Assembly (NCBI GenBank): GCA_963726405.1
Contig: CAVSCF010000011.1
Location: 186,001 to 250,000, forward strand
Source of the DNA: JAOUJD01 sp963726405
GTDB taxonomy: Bacteria > Pseudomonadota > Gammaproteobacteria > Burkholderiales > Burkholderiaceae_F
Length of the DNA stretch: 64,000 nucleotides
Direction: 5' to 3'
Shown here: in pieces, positions 1-8,290 of the stretch
Position numbering within the stretch: position 1 is the first letter of the stretch
Layout of the letters: every line of letters begins with the position of its first letter
Program-made: the position numbers and the translations under genes
The notes under the pieces: generated by a model
The model's input: the letters and a program-made list of their open reading frames with translations, nothing else
Told to the model about the DNA's origin: nothing
Database searches by the model: none

Positions 1-1
1 G

Positions 2-589
2 GGCTCGTTCGAGTCCCGACTCGGGCGCTGGGGTGGCCTCGCGGATTGGGTCTATTCCGATCTGGGCGGGGATCGATCGCTCACGCGGGAGTTCGAAGTG
101 AACGGACTGCCCCCCGGAGCCGGCGTGGCCGCGGACCTCGGGCTGCGGGTCAAGACCAACATCCTGACGCTCGCGGGCACGTACACGCTGGTCGAGTCGC
201 CGACCTATTCGTCCTCGCTGCTGGCCGGCGTTCGCATGCTGAAGACCGACCAGACGCTGAACTGGTCGATCGTCAGCACGGGTCCCGTGGCCGGACTCGC
301 GCGTTCCGGCACCATCGATGCCGGTGCGACCAACTGGGACGCCGTTGTCGGCGTGCGCGGGCGCGCGCGGCTGCCAGGCGACCCGCGCTGGTTCGTGCCC
401 TATCATCTCGACATCGGCACCGGCGCGTCGCGCCAGACATGGCAGGCGGTTCTCGGCGTCGGCTACACGTTCGACTTCGGCGACGTCGGTCTCGTCTGGC
501 GCTACCTCGACTACACGTTCAAGCCGTCGGAACCGTTGCAGACCCTGACGTTCAACGGACTCGCTCTTGGCGTCGCCTTCCGCTTCTAG
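2..589 (+). CDS. Outer-membrane beta-barrel protein, 5' end cut by window
   Basis: The frame is open from base 2 and codes for 195 residues before a TAG stop, so the start and any signal peptide lie upstream of the window. The visible part alternates polar and aromatic residues in strand-like segments (for example WVYSDL, GVGYTFDF, LVWRYLDYTF) and ends in Arg-Phe. A C-terminal Phe is the typical recognition signal for the BAM outer-membrane insertion machinery. An internal GTG at 98 could be called as a start, but strand-like sequence continues upstream of it, so I treat the gene as truncated. The substrate or function cannot be named. The next gene follows after 43 bases on the same strand. 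Confidence 0.6.
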   Translation, partial: GSFESRLGRWGGLADWVYSDLGGDRSLTREFEVNGLPPGAGVAADLGLRVKTNILTLAGTYTLVESPTYSSSLLAGVRMLKTDQTLNWSIVSTGPVAGLARSGTIDAGATNWDAVVGVRGRARLPGDPRWFVPYHLDIGTGASRQTWQAVLGVGYTFDFGDVGLVWRYLDYTFKPSEPLQTLTFNGLALGVAFRF

Positions 590-632
590 CGGCGCTCCCA
601 GCAAACATCAAGACATCGGAAGAGGACTGAAA

Positions 633-1226
633 ATGAACAAGGCAATCGTCATTGCGCTTACCGCGGCTTCGGCCGCGATGGTCACGACCTTCGACGCAGC
701 GGCGCAGACGCGCGTGCAGTACGGCCGCATCACCAACGTGCAGACGACGACGGTCACCGACTCCACTTCGCGCGCCGTCGGCACGCTCGTCGGCGGCGGG
801 ATCGGTCTCGCCACGGGCAGCGGGCAATCCGGCAGCAATCGTGCGCTGCGTGGGATCGGGGGCGCGGCCGCCGGTCGAGGCATCGGAACCCTGGCGGGGA
901 ATTCGCAGGCGTTCGAATACACCGTTCTGGTCGACGGCACGCAGACGGTACGCATCGTGTCCGATCAGGCCGGCAAGCGCATCGGTGACTGCGTGGCGGT
1001 CGAACAGGGCCAGTTCTCGAATATCCGCCTCGTGCCCGATAGCCGCTGCACGCCGGCGCGTGCGCAACCCGCGCCTGCGAAAGCCGCGCCTCCGCCCGCT
1101 GCCGCACCCGCCGATGTACAGCAAGCCGGTGCCTGCGATCAGGCCAAGGCCCAGGTGCTGGCCGCCAAGACGGATGAAGAATTCAACGTGGCGGAGCGCA
1201 GGATGCGTCTGCTTTGCGGGGAGTGA
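633..1226 (+). CDS. Exported glycine-zipper protein
   Basis: This is a 197-residue protein. The start at 633 is preceded by a GGAAGAGG ribosome-binding site and gives a clean signal peptide with likely cleavage after about residue 24 (Ala-Ala-Ala before Gln). Residues about 50 to 89 form a glycine-rich zipper (GGGIGLATG, GIGGAAAGRGIG) like those in SlyB/Rick-17 kDa surface antigens and glycine-zipper envelope proteins. There is no lipobox cysteine, so it is probably soluble periplasmic or membrane-associated, not a lipoprotein. A Pro/Ala-rich linker (about 141-160) leads to a short Cys-containing C-terminal segment. It sits between two outer-membrane proteins, consistent with an envelope role. 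The exact function is unknown. Confidence 0.65.
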   Translation: MNKAIVIALTAASAAMVTTFDAAAQTRVQYGRITNVQTTTVTDSTSRAVGTLVGGGIGLATGSGQSGSNRALRGIGGAAAGRGIGTLAGNSQAFEYTVLVDGTQTVRIVSDQAGKRIGDCVAVEQGQFSNIRLVPDSRCTPARAQPAPAKAAPPPAAAPADVQQAGACDQAKAQVLAAKTDEEFNVAERRMRLLCGE

Positions 1227-1252
1227 GTGCGGCTGGCTCGCGATGGCATTCG

Positions 1253-2068
1253 ATGAAGGTGACGGCTGTCGGGCGGCGCATCGCCGCGTCCGCCCTGTCG
1301 GCGTGTCTTCTGCTTCCTGCCCTCGCCCAAGCGAGCGAAGAGGAACGTCTGGCGACGCAGCTGGCCAATCCCATTGCGAGCCTGATCAGCGTGCCGTTCC
1401 AGAACAACTGGGAGCGCGGCATCGGCCCGACGGAGGACGGCAGTCGCTATCGGCTGAACGTCCAGCCGGTGATCCCTTTCGATCTCGGGCCCGACTGGAA
1501 TCTGATCAGCCGCGTGATCGTGCCCGTCGTCAGCCAGAAGGATGTGTTTCCGGGCGCGGGCGACCAGTTCGGTCTGAGCGACACCGTGGCGAGCCTCTTC
1601 TTCTCGCCCAAGCGTCCCACCGAGGGTGGGTTGCTCTGGGGGGCGGGCCCGGTCTTTCTGCTGCCCACCGGCACGGACGATCTGCTGACGGCGAAGAAGT
1701 GGGGACTCGGCCCGACGGGCGTCGTGCTTGCGCAGGTGGGCCCGTGGACCTACGGCGCCCTGGCGAACCACATCTGGTCCGTCGCGGGGTCCAGCAGTCG
1801 CCCGAGCGTGAACACGTCTTTCGTGCAGCCTTTCGCGATCTACACGACGCCCTCCGCATGGAGCTTCGGGTTGCAGGCCGAGGCGACCTACGACTGGGAA
1901 CGATCCGACGCTTCCGTGCCGGTCACGATGTTCCTCGGCAAAGTGGTCTGGCTCGGTCCCATGCCGGTTCAGATCATCGGCGGTCCACGCTACTTCGTGA
2001 GCCACTTCGACAACGGCCCGAAAGGCTGGGGCGCCCGACTGTCGCTGACGCTGGTCTTTCCCCGTTGA
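1253..2068 (+). CDS. Outer-membrane transporter-like protein (often mislabelled 'neuromedin U')
   Basis: This is a 271-residue protein with a typical signal peptide (a basic start, then hydrophobic ASALSACLLLPALAQA). The mature part begins EEERLATQLANPIASLISVP and continues with NNWERGIGP and PVIPFDLGPDWNLISRVIVPV. That pattern is typical of a beta-barrel family that databases call transporter or neuromedin-U-like. Several amphipathic strands follow, ending in LSLTLVFPR. The ATG at 1253 was chosen over 1214 because it starts the signal peptide directly, although no strong ribosome-binding site is visible. Substrate unknown. It is tandem with the glycine-zipper gene and may be co-transcribed with it. 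Confidence 0.65.
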   Translation: MKVTAVGRRIAASALSACLLLPALAQASEEERLATQLANPIASLISVPFQNNWERGIGPTEDGSRYRLNVQPVIPFDLGPDWNLISRVIVPVVSQKDVFPGAGDQFGLSDTVASLFFSPKRPTEGGLLWGAGPVFLLPTGTDDLLTAKKWGLGPTGVVLAQVGPWTYGALANHIWSVAGSSSRPSVNTSFVQPFAIYTTPSAWSFGLQAEATYDWERSDASVPVTMFLGKVVWLGPMPVQIIGGPRYFVSHFDNGPKGWGARLSLTLVFPR

Positions 2069-2193
2069 CGGCCCGAGTGGTCGATGCCGCCTGGGCGATT
2101 ACCTGCCTTGTAAGCTCCCTCGGTCTTGCGAGTCCAATGTGACGCGACGACACGGGGCGCCGCGCCAGGTGCGGCAGCAACGAATGGAATCCG

Positions 2194-3228
2194 ATGAAAG
2201 CTAGAACAACCCGCCGCGGCCCCGTGCTGGTGGACCTCGGGCTGCAAGGTGGCGGCTCTCACGGCGCCTTCACCTGGGGTGTGCTCGATCGCCTCCTTGA
2301 AGAGCCGTGGCTGACGTACGACGGGATCTCGGGCACCTCGGCCGGGGCGATGAATGCGGCGGTGATGATCGATGGCTACGCCGCGGGGGGCGCCGACGGC
2401 GCCCGGCAGGGGCTCGAGCGCTTCTGGCGCGCCGTGTCCGATGCTGCGCGCTTCAGCCCTCTTCAGCGGGGTCCGCTCGAGATCCTCACTGGCAGCTGGT
2501 CGCTCGATTACTCGCCGGTCTACGCGGCGCTCGACCTGACCGCGCGGCTGGTCTCGCCCTACGACCTGGGCCCGCTGGCAAGCAATCCGCTAGAGAAGAT
2601 CCTGCTCGACTGCATCGACTTCGATCGGCTGAAGCGCGCGCCGATCAAGCTCTTCGTCACCGCCACGAACGTGCGCACCGGTCGCGGTCGCCTCTTTCAC
2701 AACGCCGACGCAACTCCGGACGCCTTGCTGGCTTCCGCGTGCCTGCCCACGCTGTTCCAGGCGGTCGAGATCGACGGCGAGCCGTACTGGGACGGCGGTT
2801 ACTCCGGCAATCCGTCGCTCGCTCCGCTGATCCGCGAGTGCGCGTCGCGGGACACCATCATCGTGCAGATCAATCCCATCGAACGGCCGGGCACGCCGCG
2901 GACCGCGCGCGAGATTCACAACCGCCTCAACGAGATTGCGTTCAACTCGGTGCTGATCAAGGAACTGCGGGCGGCGGCGCTCTTGCGCAAGGTGGCGGAT
3001 CCTGGAATCGGCGAGGGCGCGGCGCTCGCGGAGATGCGCCTGCATCGCATCGCCAGCGACCTGATCATCGACCTCAGTTCGTCGTCGAAGATGCTGGCGG
3101 AGTGGGACTTCCTTCTGATGCTGCGTGATGCCGGGCGTGCCGCGGCGAGCGAATTCCTGGACCGGCACGGCACCGACCTCGGCGTCCGCCCCACGCTCGA
3201 CATCGACCGCTATCTCGAGGGCATCTGA
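2194..3228 (+). CDS. Patatin-like phospholipase
   Basis: This is a 344-residue protein with all signatures of the bacterial patatin family. The oxyanion-hole glycine stretch GGGSHG is at residues 19-24, the nucleophile elbow GTSAG at 47-51 (Ser49), and the catalytic Asp in DGG at 200-202. These give a Ser-Asp dyad acyl hydrolase that usually cleaves membrane phospholipids. There is no signal peptide, so it is cytoplasmic or peripheral. The GntP-family permease gene starts four bases after the stop, indicating an operon. In betaproteobacteria, patatins next to 3-hydroxybutyrate genes are common, so a link to lipid or storage-polymer turnover is possible but not shown here. Confidence 0.85.
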   Translation: MKARTTRRGPVLVDLGLQGGGSHGAFTWGVLDRLLEEPWLTYDGISGTSAGAMNAAVMIDGYAAGGADGARQGLERFWRAVSDAARFSPLQRGPLEILTGSWSLDYSPVYAALDLTARLVSPYDLGPLASNPLEKILLDCIDFDRLKRAPIKLFVTATNVRTGRGRLFHNADATPDALLASACLPTLFQAVEIDGEPYWDGGYSGNPSLAPLIRECASRDTIIVQINPIERPGTPRTAREIHNRLNEIAFNSVLIKELRAAALLRKVADPGIGEGAALAEMRLHRIASDLIIDLSSSSKMLAEWDFLLMLRDAGRAAASEFLDRHGTDLGVRPTLDIDRYLEGI

Positions 3229-3232
3229 CGCC

Positions 3233-4678
3233 ATGGGCCTGCTCGGCATCCTGTTGGCGCTCGCGGTCCTGATGTGGCTGTCGTTCCGTGGCTGGAGCGT
3301 GCTGCTGCTCGCGCCGGCGGCCGGTCTGCTCGTCGCCGCGTTCTCTTCCGAGCCGCTGCTGGGGCACTGGACTCACACCTTCATGGGTGCCGGGGCCGGC
3401 TTTGTCGCGCAGTTCTTCCCGCTGTTCCTGCTCGGCGCGGTATTCGGCAAGTTGATGGAGGACAGCGGCTCCGTGACCGCCATCGCGAACTTCATGACGG
3501 CGAGGCTGGGAGCGCAGCGCGCCATTCTCGCGGTCGTCCTCGCGGGTGCGCTCGTCACGTACGGCGGGGTGAGCCTGTTCGTCGCCTTCTTCGTCATCGG
3601 GCCGATGGCCGAGGCGCTGTTCCGTGCAGCCGACATCCCGCGCCGCCTGATGCCTGCCGCTATCGCGCTGGGGACGACCACGTTCACGATGACGGCAATG
3701 CCGGGCACCCCCGCGATCCAGAACGCGATCCCGATGCCGTTCTTCGGCACGACCCCGTTTGCGGCGCCCGGCATCGGCCTGGTGGCCTCCCTGATCATGC
3801 TGTCGTTTGGCCTCGCATGGCTCGGGTTCGCCGAAGCTGGCCTGCGTCGAAAGGGAGAGCGCTTCGCCGAGGCCGCAGCGAGTGCGTTGCCGGTGACCGA
3901 CGATCCGGTGGTCCGCGAGCGGGCGACTGCTGCAGGAACCTTCGATCCTCCCGAGGCTGCCAGGGGCCGACCCAGTGCCGATCACCCCGCCATCGCGACG
4001 GCCATCGCGCCGCTCGTCGTGATGGTGGCCGTGAACCTGCTGATGTCGTTTGCCGTGCTGCCGCGCATCGATGGTGCGCTGATGGCGAGCGAGGACGGAC
4101 AGGCGCTGTCGTCGGTGAGCGGACTCTGGTCCGTGCTGGTCGCGCTCGCCTGCGCGATCGCCGTGTTGCTGCTGCTGAACCGCGGGCGACTCGCCTCGAT
4201 ACGCGAGTCGATGGATGCCGGCGCCAACGCCTCGGCCCTGCCGGTGCTCAGCGTCGCCAGCCTGGTCGGCTTCGGGGCGGTCGTCGCGGCGATGCCGGCG
4301 TTCGGCGACGTGCGCGACTGGATCCTCGGCATCGAGGGCGGGGTGCTGGTGTCGCTGTCCGTCTCGGTGAATGCGCTGGCGGCGCTGACCGGCTCGGCCT
4401 CCGGCGGCATGACGATCGCGCTCGACGCGCTTGGCGCGACCTACCTCGCGCTGGCGGAGCAGCAGGGCATCAATCCGGAAGTCCTCCACCGGATCGCGGC
4501 GATCGGCGCCGGCACCCTGGACAGCCTTCCCCACAACGGCGCGGTCGTCACGCTTCTCGCGGTGTGCCGCGCGTCGCACCGCGAGAGCTACTTCCACGTG
4601 GCGATGACGGCGATCGCGGGCCCGATCCTCGCGCTGGCCGCCGTGATCCTGCTCGCCGGGATCTTCGGCTCCTTCTAA
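3233..4678 (+). CDS. GntP-family permease
   Basis: This is a 481-residue, very hydrophobic inner-membrane protein with about 12 predicted membrane segments. It carries GntP/gluconate-proton symporter features, including SLFVAFFVIGPMAEALFR and the TMTAMPGTPAIQNAIPMPFFG region. It should import a small organic acid such as gluconate or 3-hydroxybutyrate with protons; the sequence alone does not decide the substrate. The ATG at 3233 follows the patatin stop by four bases, which suggests translational coupling. A longer in-frame start at 3125 lies inside the patatin gene and is less likely. Confidence 0.8.
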   Translation: MGLLGILLALAVLMWLSFRGWSVLLLAPAAGLLVAAFSSEPLLGHWTHTFMGAGAGFVAQFFPLFLLGAVFGKLMEDSGSVTAIANFMTARLGAQRAILAVVLAGALVTYGGVSLFVAFFVIGPMAEALFRAADIPRRLMPAAIALGTTTFTMTAMPGTPAIQNAIPMPFFGTTPFAAPGIGLVASLIMLSFGLAWLGFAEAGLRRKGERFAEAAASALPVTDDPVVRERATAAGTFDPPEAARGRPSADHPAIATAIAPLVVMVAVNLLMSFAVLPRIDGALMASEDGQALSSVSGLWSVLVALACAIAVLLLLNRGRLASIRESMDAGANASALPVLSVASLVGFGAVVAAMPAFGDVRDWILGIEGGVLVSLSVSVNALAALTGSASGGMTIALDALGATYLALAEQQGINPEVLHRIAAIGAGTLDSLPHNGAVVTLLAVCRASHRESYFHVAMTAIAGPILALAAVILLAGIFGSF

Positions 4679-4847
4679 GCGCGCCTTCGCGTGTCTCGTC
4701 ACGCGCGGCGATCCGTTGCGCACGATCGCGTGGCAAGCGGTGAGACGGGTGTCGGCCCCGTGCGGTGTCACCGCGGTGTCTTTGCACTAGCGCGGCCGCA
4801 TTAGAGCGAGACCGCCGCGGTGCTGGTCCGCGGCACGCGCCCCCGGA

Positions 4848-6422
4848 CTACGGTCCCGCGAACGGCTGGACGTCCCGATCATCCGGCACGAAGGTCGACA
4901 GCAAGGCTTCGAGCCGGACGGGGATTCCTGGTGCGGCCGAGGCAGTCAGGCCGCGGCCGCTTGCGCCCGATGGCCGGTCGATGCCTTCCTCGACGCGCGC
5001 CAGCAGGTATGGGAAGAACGGATTCGACGGCAACCGCGTCAGGAAATCCTGGTCGACGATGAGCGCTCCGCGCTCGCCCCGCGCGTCCAGCGCGCCAAGG
5101 TTGATGCCGAACTCCGTGCGCGACTTCGGCGGCGGGTGCGTTCCATACAAGGGGTCGTCGGGCGGAATCGGGATCGCGAGGTGCGACAACGAGAAGATGC
5201 CGGGCGGGTAGGGCAGGTCGAGCGGCTTGTCCACGGCCAGCAGTTGACCGGGCGCGATGCTGCGTTCGAGGGTCGCGTCGGTGTCCTCGCCGGCATTGAC
5301 GATCGCGGTGAAGCGATAGGTCTGCGGCGCGGTCGGCGCCAGGCGGTCGAGGGCGACATAGGCCGATGGTCGCAGCAGCGGGCCGAACTTCACGGTCCGG
5401 TTCACGTCGAACAGCACGATCTCGCTGCCGTTGTCGGGGAGGAACGCGTACAGGGCGGTGAGGATGGCCGGCGTGCTCACCGTGAAGTCGATGACCGACT
5501 GGAAGGTCAGCACCGGCGGCATGGTGTCGAGGCGATTCGCGCGCGCAAGCCGCTGGATCTGTGCCTGCAAGGCGTCGGTCAGCCGGTACGACTGGCGCGC
5601 GCCGTTGACCGGAAACGAGTTGTACTTGAACGGGTTGAACTCCGGCACGTTGCTGAGCCAGGCGGCATTCGCGAACGGCGGCAGCAGTGCCGGGAGCCCG
5701 GCGAGCCCGGCGAATCGCGCGAAGCGCGTGATGCCGATCATCGGCGTGAACAGCACGAGCCGGTCGGCACGCGGCATCTTCGAATCCTCGATCGCATCGA
5801 GCGCGTACTTCACCGCCAGCGCGCCGCCGTTCGAGAAGCCGACGAGGTGCAGCGGCGCCGGGGCCGGGACGCGCCGTCGCGCCTCGCGGATCGCCAGCCG
5901 CGTCGCGGCACTCCAGTCTTCCCAGCGCACGTCGGTCAATCCCGCCGGGACCGTGCCATGGCCGGGCATGCGTATGCCGATCGCGACGAAGCCGAGGTCC
6001 GCGTACCGGCGCGCAACGTGCCGCAGGCTGTATGGCGAGTCCGTGAGGCCGTGCAGCAGTACCACGGCGCCCCTTGGCGGACCGGAGGGCTCCATGACGT
6101 AGGAGCGGTTCCAGTCCGTGGCGAACCGTGGCGGGTATACCGGGCTGCCCTCGAAGTACCGGTTGTACGGAACGCGCGCATCCGGCTCCAGCCGCTGCGT
6201 CACGTTGACACGGATGTCCTCGAAGATCGCCCGCTCCTGCGCCAGATAGCGAGGCCAGTCCGCGGCGTCGAGCGCGCGTTCGCCCAGTTCAACGGGCACG
6301 TGCGTGTGCCAGGGTTGAAGCGGCGCCCCGCGCACGGCGCGCATGGCGCGCACGCCGAATCCCGCGACGGCGAGCAGGAGCAGCGCGACGAACAGAAACT
6401 TCAGGATGCGTCCGAGCTTCAT
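4848..6422 (-). CDS. Membrane-anchored alpha/beta hydrolase (S33/lysophospholipase-like)
   Basis: This is a 524-residue protein with an N-terminal signal anchor (residues about 6-26) followed by an alpha/beta-hydrolase core. The oxyanion motif LLHG is at 122-125, PGHGT at 153-157, and the nucleophile elbow GFSNG at 195-199 puts the serine at 197. A late SLSHLAIP segment may supply the catalytic His. The core resembles serine aminopeptidase S33/monoglyceride lipase enzymes, but the protein is longer than the usual 280-320 residues, with extra sequence on both sides. It is probably periplasm-facing. It converges with the GntP permease gene and lies 56 bases downstream of a small exported-protein gene on the same strand. 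Substrate unknown. Confidence 0.7.
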   Translation of the reverse strand: MKLGRILKFLFVALLLLAVAGFGVRAMRAVRGAPLQPWHTHVPVELGERALDAADWPRYLAQERAIFEDIRVNVTQRLEPDARVPYNRYFEGSPVYPPRFATDWNRSYVMEPSGPPRGAVVLLHGLTDSPYSLRHVARRYADLGFVAIGIRMPGHGTVPAGLTDVRWEDWSAATRLAIREARRRVPAPAPLHLVGFSNGGALAVKYALDAIEDSKMPRADRLVLFTPMIGITRFARFAGLAGLPALLPPFANAAWLSNVPEFNPFKYNSFPVNGARQSYRLTDALQAQIQRLARANRLDTMPPVLTFQSVIDFTVSTPAILTALYAFLPDNGSEIVLFDVNRTVKFGPLLRPSAYVALDRLAPTAPQTYRFTAIVNAGEDTDATLERSIAPGQLLAVDKPLDLPYPPGIFSLSHLAIPIPPDDPLYGTHPPPKSRTEFGINLGALDARGERGALIVDQDFLTRLPSNPFFPYLLARVEEGIDRPSGASGRGLTASAAPGIPVRLEALLSTFVPDDRDVQPFAGP

Positions 6423-6478
6423 CGTGTTGTTGTCATCCAGGTGTCGCGCGGACGTCGGACATCGAAGTGCACCGACCG

Positions 6479-6970
6479 TCAGGAGCAGGTGGATCGAAGC
6501 CGGCGCAGCGCCTCGTTGCTTCGCGGCAGGTTGTCCGGGTTCTCGCCCGGGAAATAGCGCTCGCCGGGAGGGATCGCGTTGCTGCCGGGTGGCGGGAAGC
6601 CCCGCACCGCGACAACACCCGGAGCGAGCCTGCGCGCGTCGATGACACGCTTGTCGACATCGCGCTGGCAGACGAGGATGACGCCGCCCTGTGCCTTCAC
6701 GCGGTCGCGCAGGGCCGCGACCGACTTCGGCGCGCCATCGGTCAGTGCCTTGGTATTCGGCGGCAATGCCAGCAGGAAGAAGCGCCCGCCATTCGGGTTC
6801 TGTGCGAGGGCCCGGTTAGCCGCCTGCTCGAAGCTGAAACCATCTCCCGCGATGTACAGGCCCCCTTCGTCCTGCCCGAGCGCGGCGCTGGACATGACGC
6901 AGGCGATCAAGGTCGCGCTGGCCAGGGCTGCGATGGAGGATCGAGTCCTCGTCTGGGTCGAGCGGTTCAT
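6479..6970 (-). CDS. Small exported protein, possibly DsrE-like
   Basis: This is a 163-residue protein with an N-terminal signal peptide cleaved near residues 32-33 (AALG before QDEGG). The mature part contains a segment with alternating hydrophobic residues (VILVCQRDVDKR ... LAPGVVAVRGF). That pattern loosely recalls the C-terminal half of periplasmic DsrE/DUF1791 proteins, where a Cys precedes a conserved Leu-x-Pro-Gly-Val. The similarity is weak and I do not assign a function. It may be co-transcribed with the downstream hydrolase. Confidence 0.5.
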   Translation of the reverse strand: MNRSTQTRTRSSIAALASATLIACVMSSAALGQDEGGLYIAGDGFSFEQAANRALAQNPNGGRFFLLALPPNTKALTDGAPKSVAALRDRVKAQGGVILVCQRDVDKRVIDARRLAPGVVAVRGFPPPGSNAIPPGERYFPGENPDNLPRSNEALRRLRSTCS

Positions 6971-7388
6971 GGCACTCCTCGTTTTCGCTTATCGCGGTTC
7001 AATGTCTTGTCTCGGCCGTCCGCAGGGCCTTCCTGCTGAGCGCGTGCGGGAGCGAATCGATGCCGACCCCGCCGCAACGCCGTGGGGCGTCGAGATCCCT
7101 TGACGGCGGCTCGGCGAATTGCGAAGCGGTCGAGACCTCATCGTTCTGTCGTCTTGTCTGTCGACGGACCACGCGCCCGCAGGCTGCGTCGTGAAGGTCG
7201 CCTTGGTTTCAGATCGTTGCAGCCACTTGCATTGAGCGGGCTCGGGCCGTTCCCCGGGCCTGTCGTGATTGCGCCCCGCTTCGTCGCTGTTTCGCTGGAT
7301 CAGTTTACTTGCGCACAGCCGAAGCAAATAGTCGCTTCCTGGCAATGTGACGACCGAGGAGCGCTCGAAGGCCCCGAAAGGATGCGCT
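6971..7388. other. Intergenic stretch without a supported gene
   Basis: About 420 bases lie between two minus-strand genes. Short open frames on both strands (7082-7390 plus, 6989-7345 minus) have shadow-like, Arg/Pro-rich composition, no good ribosome-binding sites and no recognisable domains. I see no tRNA, riboswitch or repeat. The region should hold the promoter of the minus-strand gene ending at 6479. Its right edge is the ompA terminator. Confidence 0.5.
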
Positions 7389-7419
7389 AAAAAAAAGCCC
7401 CGCCGAAGCGGGGCTTTTT
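7389..7419 (-). terminator. Rho-independent terminator after the ompA-type gene
   Basis: A perfect 7-bp GC stem (7397-7403 with 7408-7414) closes a CGAA loop. It is extended by an A/T arm and followed on the minus strand by eight T residues (7396 down to 7389). It lies 17 bases past the stop of the minus-strand OmpA gene. The plus-strand side also has five T, so it may work in both directions. Confidence 0.9.
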
Positions 7420-7435
7420 ACAGCGAGAGGCTTGA

Positions 7436-8201
7436 TTAACGACGGACGGGGCGCGTGCCCACGACCTCAACCTCGACGCGGCGGTTCGGCTGCAGGCAGT
7501 CGATCAACTGCTTGCGGTTCCGGATTTCGCCTTTCGCGGACGGATCCGGGCACTGCTTGACCGGATTCGCCTCGCCCTTGCCTTCCGTGTAGACGCGGTT
7601 GGGCTCGATGCCCTTGCTGACAAGGTAGTCCTTGACGGCTTGCGCGCGACGCTGCGAAAGGTTCAGGTTGTACTTCTCGTCACCGATGCGATCGGTATAG
7701 CCAACCCCGATGATGACCTCGAGGCTCACGCCCGCCAGTTTGGACACGAGATCGTCCATCTTGGCCTTGCCTTCCGGACGCAGCACGGCTTTGTCGAAGT
7801 CGAACAGCGCGTCAGCGGCGAACGTCACCTTTTCGCTCGTCGGGGCCGGGGGAGCCGGCGGCGGCGGGGGAGGCGGCGTCGGCGCAGCGGCCGGCGGCGG
7901 CGGCGGCGGCGGCGGTTCGCAAACCGGCGCCTTCATCAGATCTTTGATCGCACTCGCAACCGGCGGTCCAGTTCGGGAACTTGGCGTTCTCGATCTTGGC
8001 CGCTGCTGCGCGCTCGACGCTCCACTGGCCAGTACGCCAGCACAGGCCGAACGGATCCTTGACGATCACGCCACGCGGGTCGATGACATACGGGCTTTCA
8101 CGCGGATCCACGAGCTTGATGTCCGTCGCTTGGGCAAATACCAGCCCGGAAACGGTCATCAGCGCCGAGGCCACGAGGCCCAGCTTGATGCTTTTCTTCA
8201 T
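7436..8201 (-). pseudogene. ompA: OmpA-family outer-membrane protein with an apparent frameshift
   Basis: The N-terminal part (from 8201, frame ending at 7812) has a signal peptide (MKKSIKLGLVASALM...VFA), then FGLCWRTGQWS and NWTAGCECD, as in betaproteobacterial OmpA proteins. The C-terminal part is in another frame (to 7436). It holds a Pro-rich linker, then the peptidoglycan-binding OmpA domain (SEKVTFAADALFDFDKAVL, GYTDRIGDEKYNLNLSQRRA). Removing one base near 7946 joins GCECD to KDLMKAPVCEPP and restores one protein of about 254 residues. So this is either a one-base insertion that breaks the gene or a consensus error. OmpA would anchor the outer membrane to peptidoglycan. Strong terminator downstream; mtaD lies upstream on the same strand. 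Confidence 0.8.
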
Positions 8202-8290
8202 TGGTTCTCCTCACTCGAGTCAGAGAAGACCGCCCGGAGCGCTTACCGGACAGCCAGGCTGGCCCCACGTCGCCCGGTGACTCCTGAACC

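Noticed and set aside
6989..7390. Two short overlapping open frames in the gap before the ompA terminator
   Set aside because: No start signals, shadow-like composition and no recognisable features on either strand.
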